Part shown: positions 1 through 8,902 of the stretch, one piece after another
Numbering within the stretch: position 1 is the first letter of the stretch
Layout: every line of letters starts with the position of its first letter
Source of the DNA: Hydrogenimonas sp.
GTDB taxonomy: Bacteria; Campylobacterota; Campylobacteria; Campylobacterales; Hydrogenimonadaceae
Length of the DNA: 64,000 nucleotides
Direction: 5' to 3'
NCBI GenBank assembly: GCA_015490295.1
Contig: WFYC01000076.1
Span: forward strand, 37,000-100,999
Translations under genes and position numbers: made by a program
The notes under the pieces: generated by a model
What the model saw: only the letters and a program-made list of their open reading frames with translations
The model's database searches: none
Told to the model about the DNA's origin: nothing

Positions 1-1088
1 TCGATATGACCCATACAGACATAAATTTGAGTTTAAGGCCTTATGAGTTTGATATAAGCGGTATCAAAATCACGGCACCAAACGACCGCTTTATATATAT
101 GAACGACATAAGGGTTGACAACAGTATGTCCATCAAGATCAGCGGCCCAGTCAAGGCTCAAGGCAAGTATGGGGCACTTTTGACGAACTTCTCATCGCAG
201 TGTTACGCACAGGATATCGACCTCTCTTTCAAAAGGACGCTCGATCCGGCCGAAAGCAATCTTACAGCTCCCGCACTTCTCAGGTACTATGACATCAACA
301 CATCCGAGACCAATACAACAAACAACAAAGATATAGATACGATAGCCGCAAATCGCTTCAGTGATGGGGTATCGAACGTGGCTTTGGCGATAAATATCGA
401 CAGGATCTCCTCCGTCACCAAAGATCCCGTAAAGATAGATATAGAGGATGTAAACGTAACCTGCAGCGACTATACGGTCTGCAACCACCAAGCCGATATG
501 GATAGCAACCGCTCCGTCAAAGGGGGCAAAAGCTTCCCACCGTTTAGCAGGTTCATATATTACGGACGCCTGCACGCTCCCGATTACAGAACGGAAGAAG
601 ATAGCTTAAAGACACCAATCTATGCAGAAGTCTACTGCGATGCGATAATGGTAAACTGTCAAGACTTCAATATCACTTCCGCCAACGGCTGGAGAGAGAG
701 CGTAGACGACGTAAACTGGTGGATAAACCCCTACCATGGAAACAGTGACGGTAACGTTACGGAGCTCAACGCGACCAAAAGGTTCTCCTCATTCGATACC
801 GCTATCAAGATTAACGATTTTAGCATTCGAGACAACAGTGAACACACCATCCCGAACGGAAGCTATTCGCCCAAAATTGAGTATACAGGCACTACCAAAC
901 CGCACAAAGTCAGAATAATGGTCGGAACTGAGCCTTGGCTCATATATCATAGATATTTTACAGACGGAAGGGTATACTACGACATAACGTTTGAAGGTGT
1001 TGCGGGCAACTGGGCCGGTATAGGGAAGCTCGGCAAAACGGTAGAGACGAATGCCAGCAGGAGTACGAATAGAAGGATCGAGTGGTGA
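1..1088 (+). CDS. C-terminal part of a large surface or pilus-associated protein (5' end outside the window)
   Basis: The reading frame is already open at the first bases, so the true start lies upstream and only about 360 C-terminal residues are visible. The protein is rich in Asn, Thr, Ser and Asp, is mostly beta-like in composition and shows no membrane segment. It carries scattered cysteines (for example in CSDYTVCNHQ) that could form disulfides outside the cytoplasm. It ends by overlapping the first of three prepilin-like genes by a few bases, so it is probably translated together with them. That context suggests an exported protein working with a type IV pilus or type II secretion-like pseudopilus, perhaps a tip or adhesin component. 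I recognise no named family. The coding assignment is fairly sure; the function is inference from neighbours only. Confidence 0.6.
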   Translation, partial: DMTHTDINLSLRPYEFDISGIKITAPNDRFIYMNDIRVDNSMSIKISGPVKAQGKYGALLTNFSSQCYAQDIDLSFKRTLDPAESNLTAPALLRYYDINTSETNTTNNKDIDTIAANRFSDGVSNVALAINIDRISSVTKDPVKIDIEDVNVTCSDYTVCNHQADMDSNRSVKGGKSFPPFSRFIYYGRLHAPDYRTEEDSLKTPIYAEVYCDAIMVNCQDFNITSANGWRESVDDVNWWINPYHGNSDGNVTELNATKRFSSFDTAIKINDFSIRDNSEHTIPNGSYSPKIEYTGTTKPHKVRIMVGTEPWLIYHRYFTDGRVYYDITFEGVAGNWAGIGKLGKTVETNASRSTNRRIEW

Positions 1089-1777
1089 GAAGAGCCTTTT
1101 CTATGATAGAGCTTATCGTCTCTATCGTAGTTATCGGTATAGCTTTCATGAGTATACCCCTGATAATGACGGAAACGACAAAAAACGTAGAGACCTCCTT
1201 CAGGCAGGAGGCGGTCATGGCCGGCCTGACTCAGATCGTCAATATCATGAGCTACAGGTGGGACGAGCAGGAGACTAACGAGAGTATCAACGGAAGCTAC
1301 GCAAAAATTCTCGATACGAACTTCACAGCTGCGCTTGAGTGCATAGATTACGCTGATGGAAGGCGGAGAGTTGGCAACTTCAAAGGCAAAGCAAGAAGAA
1401 AATGCTACAATACCCAAAGATGGGCAACTTCTCCCGCGGCCCTCGGCAGCGACTCGGGCGACCTGGATGATATAGACGACCTTACAAGCGCGGGAAGCGT
1501 ACTCATAAGCAGCGAAAACAACAACTCCGAAGACTATAAAAGATCCTACTCCTCGGCGATAACCGTCTCCTACATTTCCGACAACCTCGACCCCTCATCC
1601 TACACTTCCACTACGATCAACGGTACTATAGGCACAGTCCCGATAACCAATATGCCCACGAGCATCAAAATGATCACCTCTACCGTAACATCACAAGATG
1701 GCGACACGATCAGACTGGTAGCATTCAGCGCCAATATAGGCGAAGTAGGGTATCTCTCAAGAAGGGTCGCGCCGTGA
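1082..1777 (+). CDS. Prepilin-like protein (type IV pilin / pseudopilin N-terminus)
   Basis: About 231 residues. The first 25 residues form a class III signal: basic leader MVRRA, then FSMIELIVSIVVIG, a hydrophobic helix with the conserved Glu at mature position 5. Prepilin peptidase would cut before Phe and methylate it. The residue before the cut is Ala instead of the usual Gly. Two GTG codons (1082 and 1085) lie next to the previous gene's TGA, preceded by AAGGA, so the start is GTG; 1082 is used here. The rest is a polar, Ser/Asp-rich domain without a recognised signature, as expected for a minor pilin. It overlaps the next prepilin gene through GTGA. Likely role: minor pilin or pseudopilin of a type IV pilus or secretion system; no assembly ATPase or secretin is visible here. 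Confidence 0.75.
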   Translation: MVRRAFSMIELIVSIVVIGIAFMSIPLIMTETTKNVETSFRQEAVMAGLTQIVNIMSYRWDEQETNESINGSYAKILDTNFTAALECIDYADGRRRVGNFKGKARRKCYNTQRWATSPAALGSDSGDLDDIDDLTSAGSVLISSENNNSEDYKRSYSSAITVSYISDNLDPSSYTSTTINGTIGTVPITNMPTSIKMITSTVTSQDGDTIRLVAFSANIGEVGYLSRRVAP

Positions 1778-2679
1778 AAGCACTGCGAAGGGCATTTACG
1801 CTTGTCGAACTCGTTTTCGTCATCATGGTCTTCGGCATAATCGCCGCCATCGGATCGGAAGTCTACGTAAAGATTTACGAAAACTATCTGATCACGAGGT
1901 CGATGAACTCCCTTCAGACAAAGACGGAGACGGCCCTCGAGCAGATCGCAAAGAGGCTGCAGTACCGCATAAAGTCTTCAGCCATAGGAGTAAAGCCGGA
2001 TTTCAGCTCGTTTATAACGGCCTCAGACCCGAATATGGACAACAGTTTCACGATACTCGAATGGATTGGCTACGACGAAACCGGCTTCAAGGGCGAATAT
2101 AACGCAACAAGAAACTACTTCACCCCGGGATGGAGTGGCTTCATCGATCTTGATGCTTCTACGAGTACAACTCTCTCTACGCCCGGTAGCAGACTGAACA
2201 GTGTAGACGCCATAATAACCGACCTCTCCAACGGTTTATCCTCCATAGCCGACGCAGCTATAATATTCCCGGATACCTGGGGCGATTTCAACATCTCAAG
2301 ATACGGGTGGTACGGAAACCGGAGTGATTACGTCTACGATATAGGAGTTATCGACGACACCAGTTTCCAGATAACAGATGCCATCGTCACCCCGGCAGAG
2401 ATATATGAACGCTACAAGCTCGTCTGGACCGCGTTCGCCATTGCCCCCGACCCGATCGACTGCACGAACGGTTGCGACCTTGTACTCTACTGGAACTACC
2501 AGCCGTGGAGCGGCGAACGGTTCGATACGGCACAAAACGTATTCAGAAACCTTCTCGTGGAGAACGTCACTACGTTCAAATTCAGACAGGACGGCGACGT
2601 CATGCGCATAAAACTGTGTGCGGGCGAAAGAGTGGTAGATAACAACATCTCCGTATGCAAAGAGAAGGTGGTGTTCTGA
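1774..2679 (+). CDS. Prepilin-like protein, PilW/GspJ-like
   Basis: About 301 residues, starting at GTG inside GTGA so that it overlaps the previous stop. The leader is KALRRA followed by FTLVELVFVIMVFGIIAA, a textbook N-terminal pilin helix with Glu5; as in the previous gene the residue before the predicted cut is Ala. The size and the position as the second of three prepilin genes resemble PilW or GspJ in minor-pilin clusters, but no diagnostic motif beyond the N-terminus is visible. A late cysteine set (DCTNGCD, CAGERV, SVCKEK) could form disulfides. It would sit in the inner membrane until assembled into the pilus or pseudopilus. The family call is good; the exact subunit identity is inference. 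Confidence 0.75.
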   Translation: MKALRRAFTLVELVFVIMVFGIIAAIGSEVYVKIYENYLITRSMNSLQTKTETALEQIAKRLQYRIKSSAIGVKPDFSSFITASDPNMDNSFTILEWIGYDETGFKGEYNATRNYFTPGWSGFIDLDASTSTTLSTPGSRLNSVDAIITDLSNGLSSIADAAIIFPDTWGDFNISRYGWYGNRSDYVYDIGVIDDTSFQITDAIVTPAEIYERYKLVWTAFAIAPDPIDCTNGCDLVLYWNYQPWSGERFDTAQNVFRNLLVENVTTFKFRQDGDVMRIKLCAGERVVDNNISVCKEKVVF

Positions 2680-3110
2680 TGCGCAGTGGATTCACCCTTC
2701 TGTCGGCGATTTTCCTGATGGTGTTAATAGCGGTGCTTATGATGCTTACACTCTCGCTCTCTTCGCAGACAACGAAACAGACGAGCGACCTCTACCTGAG
2801 AGAGCAGGCGCAACTGCTGGCAAAAAGCTCCACCGAACTTGCGCTGCTGGCAATATCGGCCCATAACAATAAAATAGACTGCATAAACGAGATGAACCTT
2901 ACCTACAATGGTACCGGCACAGGGTACGATATAAATATGAAGCTCTTCTACATAGGAAACGGAATGCCCGCATCGTGCAACACCCTCGTCAACGACATCG
3001 CAACCGCAGACTCCAACGGTACCGTTTTGATAGACACGACCGTAACCTACAGGGATGCCGAGACCAACGAGACTGTACGATTCCACCGCCGTACAATACA
3101 AAAGCCTTAA
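2679..3110 (+). CDS. Prepilin-like protein lacking Glu5 (PilX/GspK-like)
   Basis: I chose ATG 2679, which overlaps the previous TGA by one base. An upstream in-frame ATG at 2655 would add eight unneeded residues. The product (143 residues) begins MRSG, then FTLLSAIFLMVLIAVLMM. The Gly-Phe cleavage site is canonical, but mature residue 5 is Ser where ordinary pilins have Glu. Loss of Glu5 is known in GspK and some PilX-type subunits that cap the tip of the fibre. The remainder (about 110 residues) contains two Cys (DCINEM and SCNTL) and no known domain. As the last of the three tandem prepilin genes it fits the place of a GspK/PilX subunit. A -10-like TACAAT follows before hpf, so the next gene is probably a separate transcription unit. 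Confidence 0.7.
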   Translation: MRSGFTLLSAIFLMVLIAVLMMLTLSLSSQTTKQTSDLYLREQAQLLAKSSTELALLAISAHNNKIDCINEMNLTYNGTGTGYDINMKLFYIGNGMPASCNTLVNDIATADSNGTVLIDTTVTYRDAETNETVRFHRRTIQKP

Positions 3111-3122
3111 GCCACTGTTTGA

Positions 3123-3155
3123 TACAATGTCGCTGAACACACTATTTAAAGGAGT
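3123..3155 (+). promoter_or_regulatory. Possible -10 box and ribosome-binding site for hpf
   Basis: TACAAT at 3123-3128 could serve as a -10 element, with no clear -35. AAAGGAG at 3148-3154 is a strong ribosome-binding site seven bases before the hpf ATG and fixes that start. Confidence 0.45.
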
Positions 3156-3161
3156 TATACG

Positions 3162-3701
3162 ATGAATATCAGCATCGTTGGTCGCCATTTCGAGCTGACC
3201 GATGCCATAAAAGACCATATCGAAAACGCTATTGACGGTCTGAAAAAGTACAATCTCGACATCATCTCCACGCGTGTCGTAATAGATGCGGATGAGAGAA
3301 ACGGAAAAAAGGGTTACAGTGTCGAGTTCGTCATTCATATGGCAAACAAAAATACGGTCGTAATCCGCCAGAAAGATAAAGATGTCTACGCCGCCGTCGA
3401 TCTCGCCATCGATCGTGCACAGAAGGTTCTCAGACGCCACCACGACAAAGTGACGGAGCACAAATCGGTTCGCCCGGACGAACTGGCGGCTGCCCACGAA
3501 GCGGAGATAGCGGCGGCACTTGCAGACGATTCGGACGAAATCGTACCTATGGAGCTCGACCTCTATAAGCCGCTCGAGATAGAAGAGGCGCTGAATATGC
3601 TAAAAGAGTCTCCGGACAAACAGTTTATCGTATTCAACGACATAGACGGAAAGATGCGCGTACTATACAGACGCGGAGACGGACGTTTCGGACTATACTG
3701 A
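3162..3701 (+). CDS. hpf: Ribosome hibernation promoting factor, long form
   Basis: 179 residues beginning MNISIVGRHFELTDAIKDHI, typical of the HPF/YfiA family that binds the 30S subunit near the mRNA channel. Residues 1 to about 100 form the beta-alpha ribosome-binding domain. The stretch from about 120 to the end (EIVPMELDLYKPLEIEEALN and following) is the C-terminal dimerisation domain seen only in long HPF, which links two ribosomes into inactive 100S particles during starvation. Length matches long HPF of Campylobacterota. It is monocistronic as far as can be seen, lying between the pilin operon and the convergent recG. A short GC-rich inverted repeat (GCGGGC/GCCCGC, 3709-3731) spans the recG stop just past hpf and could act weakly as a terminator. 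Confidence 0.92.
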   Translation: MNISIVGRHFELTDAIKDHIENAIDGLKKYNLDIISTRVVIDADERNGKKGYSVEFVIHMANKNTVVIRQKDKDVYAAVDLAIDRAQKVLRRHHDKVTEHKSVRPDELAAAHEAEIAAALADDSDEIVPMELDLYKPLEIEEALNMLKESPDKQFIVFNDIDGKMRVLYRRGDGRFGLY

Positions 3702-3716
3702 GACCAGAGCGGGCGT

Positions 3717-5516
3717 TCAGCGCCTGCCCGCCGCCTCTTTCGCCCTCTTTACAATCGCTTCATCTTCGGCCATATTGAGCCATAAAAACTCTTTTCCGCT
3801 CTGAATCTTCCCGCCCAGAATATCACCAGATCTTCTGAACTTCAGATCGAGCCTGGCAATCTCGAAACCGTCCTTTGTCCTGACAAAAGCTTTCAGCCTG
3901 TCGTTGTCCGGGGTATTGGTAAACAGAAAGCAGTAGCTCTTCAGACCGGTTCTGCCGACTCGTCCTCTCAGCTGATGGAGCGTGGAAAGGCCCATTCTTT
4001 CGGCTCCGGCTATAACTATGGTGGAGAGCCTGGGGAGGGAGATACCGACCTCAATCACGGTAGTGGCAAGCAGAATGCTCCCTTTTTGCGCGAACTCCTG
4101 CAGCACCTCCTCTTTGAGCCTGTCTCTGCCGTGCGTAACGTAGACTCCATCGAAGTTTTTTCTCCAAAACTCCTCGCTCTCTTCAAGAGAGAGATAGCCG
4201 ATATGTTCGCTTTCCTCCACGAGAGGATAGACCACAAGCACCTGCCTCCCCTCTGCAATCTCCCTTCCTATATGCTCTTTCAGCTTACCGAAATCGCGCC
4301 TGCCGACGATTTCGGTCTTCACATCCTTTGCAAAAGGGGTGGACTCTATCAGCGAGATATCTATCAGCGCCGAATCGAGCATAGCCTGGGTTCTTGGAAT
4401 AGGCGTAGCCGAAAACTGCAGGTAGTGGGGCTTTCTCTTCCCCTCGGAGTGGAATTTTTCCAACATTTTGCGCTGCTCTGTACCGAAACGGTGCTGCTCA
4501 TCCACCATAATCAGATCGGCTTCGGGCAGATCCCTGTAAAGAAGAGCATGCGTTCCTACGATAAAGTGTGCGTTTGAAGGCTCACCCCTCTCCCTGCCCT
4601 GGGTTACAAGCGCTATATCCATAAATTCGGGAAGCCACTTTTTGGCCTCTTCGTAGAGCTGTCTGGCGAGTATCGAGGTGGGTGCCATCAGTATCGACCT
4701 GTGTGGGTAGGCCATCATAGCGGCGGCCAGAATCACCATCGTCTTCCCCGATCCGACATCTCCTACCACCATACGCCGTGTCGCAGCCGCACCGCCCAGG
4801 TCTGCGGCGATATCCGAAACCGCCCTCTTCTGCCCTTCGGTCAACTCGAAGGGCAGCCTCTCCAAAAAGGGCCCGATACTCCCTTTCAGGGCTCTTTTGG
4901 CCTCGAACCTTACACGCTTGCCGCGCATCCTTGAGAAGTAGTCGAACGCCTCGGCAAACTTCAGAGCCTCGAGGGTTTTGGGCCCTATTCCGCCATATCT
5001 GTCGTATAGTTCCAGCCACTTCCCGTCCGGTCTGTGCGCCCTTGCTATCAGCTCTGCCGCATTTCTGTCGAGCCCCTCCTCCATCAGGCTTTCGACACTT
5101 ACCAGAGTATCGACAATCCGCCTGTAGATATCCTGCCTTATTTTGCACCTGTACCGGGGAACTATTTGACCGGTTTTTGAGACGATTTTCGGGTTTGTCA
5201 TCCTGAGTTTCGGGCCGAACATCTCGATCCTGCCCTGAAGAAAGTGCCTCATACCCGGTTTGAAGAGTGCATTGTGGTAAGGTTTGGGGTGAAAGATAGT
5301 TATCTCTATCATGCGCTCGCTCGCAGGAGTTCTAACCCTGGCCTGGAGCCTTTTGGGGAGTCTGGAGACGGAGACAACCTCCGCCTCTATAGTATTTGTC
5401 TTCGAAATCTCTGCCCTCTCGCTTAGTCGGGTATCGCTATATGAGTGAGGAATGTTTATCGCCAGCTCTATCAGCGACGAGAATCCGGCTTTTGCAAGCC
5501 CCTCACTTTTTGTCAT
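3717..5516 (-). CDS. recG: ATP-dependent DNA helicase RecG
   Basis: 599 residues, shorter than the roughly 690 of E. coli but normal for Campylobacterota. It remodels stalled replication forks and branch-migrates Holliday junctions. Visible elements in order: an N-terminal wedge/OB-like region; helicase motif I GDVGSGKT near residue 252; motif Ia APTSILARQ; motif II DEQH near 340, preceded by hydrophobics and followed by RFGTEQR as in RecG; motif III FSATPIPRT; and the C-terminal helicase half ending with ATTVIEVGISLP and QLRGRVGRTG. It starts at ATG inside the end of the upstream M16-like gene (14-base overlap), so translation is probably coupled. The mqnC, M16, recG order is the one I recall for Campylobacter jejuni (Cj0462-Cj0464). 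Confidence 0.96.
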   Translation of the reverse strand: MTKSEGLAKAGFSSLIELAINIPHSYSDTRLSERAEISKTNTIEAEVVSVSRLPKRLQARVRTPASERMIEITIFHPKPYHNALFKPGMRHFLQGRIEMFGPKLRMTNPKIVSKTGQIVPRYRCKIRQDIYRRIVDTLVSVESLMEEGLDRNAAELIARAHRPDGKWLELYDRYGGIGPKTLEALKFAEAFDYFSRMRGKRVRFEAKRALKGSIGPFLERLPFELTEGQKRAVSDIAADLGGAAATRRMVVGDVGSGKTMVILAAAMMAYPHRSILMAPTSILARQLYEEAKKWLPEFMDIALVTQGRERGEPSNAHFIVGTHALLYRDLPEADLIMVDEQHRFGTEQRKMLEKFHSEGKRKPHYLQFSATPIPRTQAMLDSALIDISLIESTPFAKDVKTEIVGRRDFGKLKEHIGREIAEGRQVLVVYPLVEESEHIGYLSLEESEEFWRKNFDGVYVTHGRDRLKEEVLQEFAQKGSILLATTVIEVGISLPRLSTIVIAGAERMGLSTLHQLRGRVGRTGLKSYCFLFTNTPDNDRLKAFVRTKDGFEIARLDLKFRRSGDILGGKIQSGKEFLWLNMAEDEAIVKRAKEAAGRR

Positions 5517-6804
5517 CTGTGATGATGGCGAAAGAGAGCTTCAGTATCTCCGGATGGGATTTTATAAAGCTGTTGAGATCTTCTACTCTCAAAGCCTCTA
5601 TCAGCTCCAGCTCTTTTTTCGAATAACCCAGCCCGAGACCTTTGTAATATTCGTTGAAGGCCCTTCCGAGACGCTGCGAAAGTGTCTCGTTTCTAAGAGG
5701 TTCCGAGCCGAGCAGAAACATCTTCGCGTCCTCCAGCTCCTTTTCGCTCACTCCGTTTTTGACGAAATCGGCGATCACCTCTTTGACAACCTTTACGGCC
5801 TCTTCCTGACTCTCGAGCTTTGTCTGCAGATAGCCGCTGAAATAGCTGCTGCTTCTATTCAGAACGATTCTGCCGTATGCGGAGTAGGCAAGTCCTCTCT
5901 TTACCCTCACCTCCTCCATCAGCCTGCTTCCAAAACCGCTGCTTCCCAAAATGAAAGCGGCCACTTTCGCCTTATAGCGCTTGGGGTCGTCTACACGCAT
6001 ATCGAAGGGTGCACCAAAATATATATAGGCCTGGTCGGTAGCTCTCTTTTCACTCTCAGTTTTTGCGGCATCACTGGCTTTGAAGTATGGAAGCGGCTCC
6101 GACTTTCCAGCATCAAGACACTTTAGGGCATCTCTCGCATACTCCTTCGCCTCTTTAAGGGTCATGGCTCCGCCGATCACCACAATGGCACGGCGAAGAA
6201 CCAAATGCTCTTTCAAAAAGCTCTCGACCTGCTCCAGTTTCAAAGATTCGATCCCTTCGACAGTTCCGTCTGCAGGATTCGCAAGCGGCGTCCCTTCGAA
6301 GAGGAGTTTTTTGAGAAGAAGGCTCGCCTGGTAGTCGTAATCGCTCTCCTTCCGCATCAAAGATCCGATAGTGGTGGCCTGCACCTTCTTGAAACTTTTC
6401 TGCGTCAGGTTGGGATCTTGAAGCAGGGACGAGAAGAGCTCCACACCTTTTCCGAACTCCTCCTTTAGACTGCCCAGCTCGAAAACGAACGTCTCCGTTC
6501 CTGTATGTGCGCCAAGGCTTATCGCCCTCTCTTCAAGCGCTTTGGCAAAACCGGTACTTCCGATGGTCTTCGTACCTTCGTTCATCATTCTGGCCGAAAA
6601 TTTCGCCAGTCCGGCATGCCCGTCGTCCGCCAAAGAGCCGCTGTACCTAAAGACAACCTGCATGGAGGCTATGGGCAGGAGCCTCTCCTCCTCGAAAATC
6701 AGAGGAACTTCGACACCGTTTATCTCAACTTTGTCCAGCAAAGCACTCATTAAAACTCCTTGAAAAACCGTCAGAAACAGAACTATACTTTTAAATACTC
6801 TCAT
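5503..6804 (-). CDS. Peptidase M16 family protein lacking the zinc motif
   Basis: I chose the ATG at 6804 (MRVFKSIVLFLTVFQGVLMSA), which gives a cleavable signal peptide; an upstream codon at 6837 would add 11 residues. The mature part has the M16 fold: early DKVEINGVEVPLIFEEE, then MQVVFRYSGS where proteases have their active-site strand, and later KRGLAYSAYGRI, the conserved substrate-clamp region of M16 C-terminal halves. At the catalytic site the HxxEH zinc ligand set is replaced by HAGLAKF, and no other HxxEH exists. It is therefore probably a non-catalytic member, like the alpha subunit of mitochondrial processing peptidase or the partner in YmxG/PqqL-type pairs. An active partner would be expected elsewhere. 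Location is probably periplasmic. It overlaps recG downstream; mqnC lies 73 bp upstream. Confidence 0.82.
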   Translation of the reverse strand: MRVFKSIVLFLTVFQGVLMSALLDKVEINGVEVPLIFEEERLLPIASMQVVFRYSGSLADDGHAGLAKFSARMMNEGTKTIGSTGFAKALEERAISLGAHTGTETFVFELGSLKEEFGKGVELFSSLLQDPNLTQKSFKKVQATTIGSLMRKESDYDYQASLLLKKLLFEGTPLANPADGTVEGIESLKLEQVESFLKEHLVLRRAIVVIGGAMTLKEAKEYARDALKCLDAGKSEPLPYFKASDAAKTESEKRATDQAYIYFGAPFDMRVDDPKRYKAKVAAFILGSSGFGSRLMEEVRVKRGLAYSAYGRIVLNRSSSYFSGYLQTKLESQEEAVKVVKEVIADFVKNGVSEKELEDAKMFLLGSEPLRNETLSQRLGRAFNEYYKGLGLGYSKKELELIEALRVEDLNSFIKSHPEILKLSFAIITDDKK

Positions 6805-6877
6805 CTTTTTGGAACCTCTTCGGCGATCTTGGTGCATGATGCGCTTTCAGAGCCGCCGTACGACCGCAAAGAAGCGC

Positions 6878-7924
6878 TCAAAAGGTCTCCAGTATCTCGT
6901 AGGCCGTATTACGCTTTGCCGGTATTTCACCTATATCTTTTATCAGACGTATCATCTCGTCCTGGTTCATGCGATTGGCGGCTCCGGCGGCTTTTACCAC
7001 ATTCTCTTCCATCATAGTGCTTCCAAGGTCGTTGGCACCGTACATCAGAGCCATCTGGCCGATGTAGCTGCCCTGTGTCACCCACGAGCTTTGAATGTTT
7101 TTCACATTGTCCAGAAAGAGGCGGCTGACGGCAAGAAGGCGGAGATAGCGGTTTGGGCTTGTTTTATGCGTAACAATCCCTTCGCGCTGAAGCTTCGTGT
7201 TGTTGGGCTGGAAACTCCACATTATAAACGCCCTGAATCCGCCGGTTTCGTCCTGGAGGTTTCTGATCAGATCCCAATGCTCGACGATCTCTTCATCACT
7301 CTCTACCGTTCCGAACATCATCGTTGCTGTGGACTTTATTCCGTTTTTATGCGCAACTCTGTGGACATTCAGCCAATCTTTCACATCTATCTTCTTCGGA
7401 GCTATGATGTCCCGCACCCTGTCGCTGAGTATCTCGGCACCGGCCCCCGGAATTGAACTGAGCCCCTTGGCGGCCAGCCTCTTGAGCACCTCTTCGACGC
7501 TTATGCGGGAGACTTTGGCGATATAGTCGATCTCCACCGCACTGAATCCGTGTATCGTAACGGTCGGGAATTTTTTGTGGATATGCTCTACAAGATCCTC
7601 ATACCACTCTATCTTGAGCTTCGGATGTACACCGCCCTGAAAGAGTATCTGCGTACCTCCGATTTCCAGTAGCTCTTCGATCTTTCTGTCGATCTCTTCG
7701 AAGCTGAGCACATAGGCGTCGTCATCCTTGCCGTGCCTGTAGAAGGCGCAGAAGTTGCAATCTACCCAGCATACGTTGGTATAGTTGATATTTCTATCCA
7801 CGACGAAAGTGGTAATCTTTTTCGGGTGCAGTCTTCTTTTTACGTCGCTTGCCATATCTCCGAGGCTTTTGAGGTCGCCGTTTTTTATGAGTTCGACAGC
7901 CTCCTCTTTGCTCATACGGCTCAT
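6878..7924 (-). CDS. mqnC: Cyclic dehypoxanthinyl futalosine synthase
   Basis: Radical SAM enzyme of the futalosine route to menaquinone, making cyclic dehypoxanthinyl futalosine from dehypoxanthine futalosine. The start is ATG 7924, inside ATGA overlapping the nusB stop. The longer frame up to 8125 reads Arg/Gly-rich noise through nusB and is rejected. The product has 348 residues, the family's usual length. The SAM cluster motif CWVDCNFC (C-x3-C-x2-C) is near residue 55, followed by AFYR; then QGGVHPKL and IPGAGAEIL, both hallmark stretches, and the C-terminal MMEENVVKAAGA that closes MqnC/MqnE proteins. Campylobacterota make menaquinone through futalosine, so this is core respiration. It is the last gene of ribH-nusB-mqnC. 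Confidence 0.95.
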   Translation of the reverse strand: MSRMSKEEAVELIKNGDLKSLGDMASDVKRRLHPKKITTFVVDRNINYTNVCWVDCNFCAFYRHGKDDDAYVLSFEEIDRKIEELLEIGGTQILFQGGVHPKLKIEWYEDLVEHIHKKFPTVTIHGFSAVEIDYIAKVSRISVEEVLKRLAAKGLSSIPGAGAEILSDRVRDIIAPKKIDVKDWLNVHRVAHKNGIKSTATMMFGTVESDEEIVEHWDLIRNLQDETGGFRAFIMWSFQPNNTKLQREGIVTHKTSPNRYLRLLAVSRLFLDNVKNIQSSWVTQGSYIGQMALMYGANDLGSTMMEENVVKAAGAANRMNQDEMIRLIKDIGEIPAKRNTAYEILETF

Positions 7925-8334
7925 ACTTTGGCACCCTTTGCGGACTTCTCTATCGCATCGAGGACCCCGTTGACGAATTTGGGCGACTGGTCGCTGCCGA
8001 GCTCTTTGGCCAGCTCCACCGCTTCGTTTATTATTACGGCACGATCCAGATCGGTATGGAGCAGTTCGTAGGCTCCCAGCCTCATGATCGACTTGTCTAC
8101 ATGGTCGAGCCTCTCGAAGTCCCAATCTTTAAGATGGTCTCTTATCTCCTTGTCGATCTCTTCGAGGTGTCCGAGCACACCGTTGTAAAGACTCATGGCA
8201 AACTCTCTTTGCCTGTTTCTTATCTTCTTCTCCTCCAGCAGCTCTTCGGCGAAGCGTTCCACTTCCGGGTTGCCTATATCGTGGGCGTATAGAAGGCCGA
8301 TGACTGCGCTTCTGGATTGGTGACGGGTGGCCAT
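7921..8334 (-). CDS. nusB: Transcription antitermination factor NusB
   Basis: 137 residues, all-helical, beginning [20 protein letters not shown], the RNA-binding N-terminus of NusB, and containing DHVDKSIMRLGAYELL and the closing PKFVNGVLDAIEK that define the family. It binds boxA RNA with S10 (NusE) and promotes rRNA antitermination. The gene begins at the final bases of ribH and ends within ATGA shared with mqnC, so the three genes are translationally coupled. The ribH-nusB order is the common bacterial arrangement. Confidence 0.95.
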   Translation of the reverse strand: MATRHQSRSAVIGLLYAHDIGNPEVERFAEELLEEKKIRNRQREFAMSLYNGVLGHLEEIDKEIRDHLKDWDFERLDHVDKSIMRLGAYELLHTDLDRAVIINEAVELAKELGSDQSPKFVNGVLDAIEKSAKGAKV

Positions 8335-8804
8335 TAACCCTCCATCTCTCTATAGAGATCGAGCATCTCTATCAGCCCGGCCATTGCTTCGAACCCTTTG
8401 TTTCCGGCTTTCGATCCGGCACGTTCTATAGCCTGCTCTATAGTGTCGGTCGTCAAAACACCGAACGCTACCGGCTTTCCATATTTGAGAGTTGTGCTTG
8501 CAACACCTTTGGTAGCTTCAGCCGCCACATAGTCAAAATGCGGAGTCGAACCTCTTATGACCGCACCCACGCAGCATACGGCAGAGTACTTTCCGCTCTC
8601 CAGAGCTTTTTGAAGTGCAAACGGAATCTCGAAGGCTCCGGGAACCAGTATAAGGTCGAGGTTATCGTCCATCCCCCCGTGGCGCAAAAATGCGTCTCTT
8701 GCCCCCTCGACCAGTCTGTCGGTGATGATGTGGTTGAAACGGCTCGCGATAATCGCTATACGCTCGGAGCCTCTCAGCTTGAGCTGTCCTTCTATAACGT
8801 TCAT
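8334..8804 (-). CDS. ribH: 6,7-dimethyl-8-ribityllumazine synthase
   Basis: 156 residues. It condenses 5-amino-6-ribitylaminouracil with dihydroxybutanone phosphate in the penultimate riboflavin step and forms icosahedral or decameric shells. The N-terminus [20 protein letters not shown], the substrate loop [25 protein letters not shown] and the catalytic segment [14 protein letters not shown] with its His are all present. The closing NKGFEAM is typical. It is first in the ribH-nusB-mqnC operon; ATG 8804 follows GAGGAAC. I saw no FMN riboswitch upstream. Confidence 0.96.
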   Translation of the reverse strand: MNVIEGQLKLRGSERIAIIASRFNHIITDRLVEGARDAFLRHGGMDDNLDLILVPGAFEIPFALQKALESGKYSAVCCVGAVIRGSTPHFDYVAAEATKGVASTTLKYGKPVAFGVLTTDTIEQAIERAGSKAGNKGFEAMAGLIEMLDLYREMEG

Positions 8805-8834
8805 AATAGTGTTCCTCGTCGATTAAAGTATGAT

Positions 8835-8843
8835 ATTTTAGCA
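8835..8843 (-). promoter_or_regulatory. Probable extended -10 promoter of ribH-nusB-mqnC
   Basis: On the minus strand the bases read TGC TAAAAT, an extended -10 element about 30 bases before the ribH start. No good -35 is visible, as is usual for sigma70 promoters in Campylobacterota. Confidence 0.4.
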
Positions 8844-8902
8844 TAACGGCAGCGGCGGCGATTTTATCGCACCACTCAATAAAAACGGGACCGGCTTCGC
8901 GG

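Noticed and set aside
7925..8125. 67-residue N-terminal extension of MqnC
   Set aside because: Arg/Gly/Ser-rich residues read out of frame through nusB; ATGA at 7924 gives the family's normal start.
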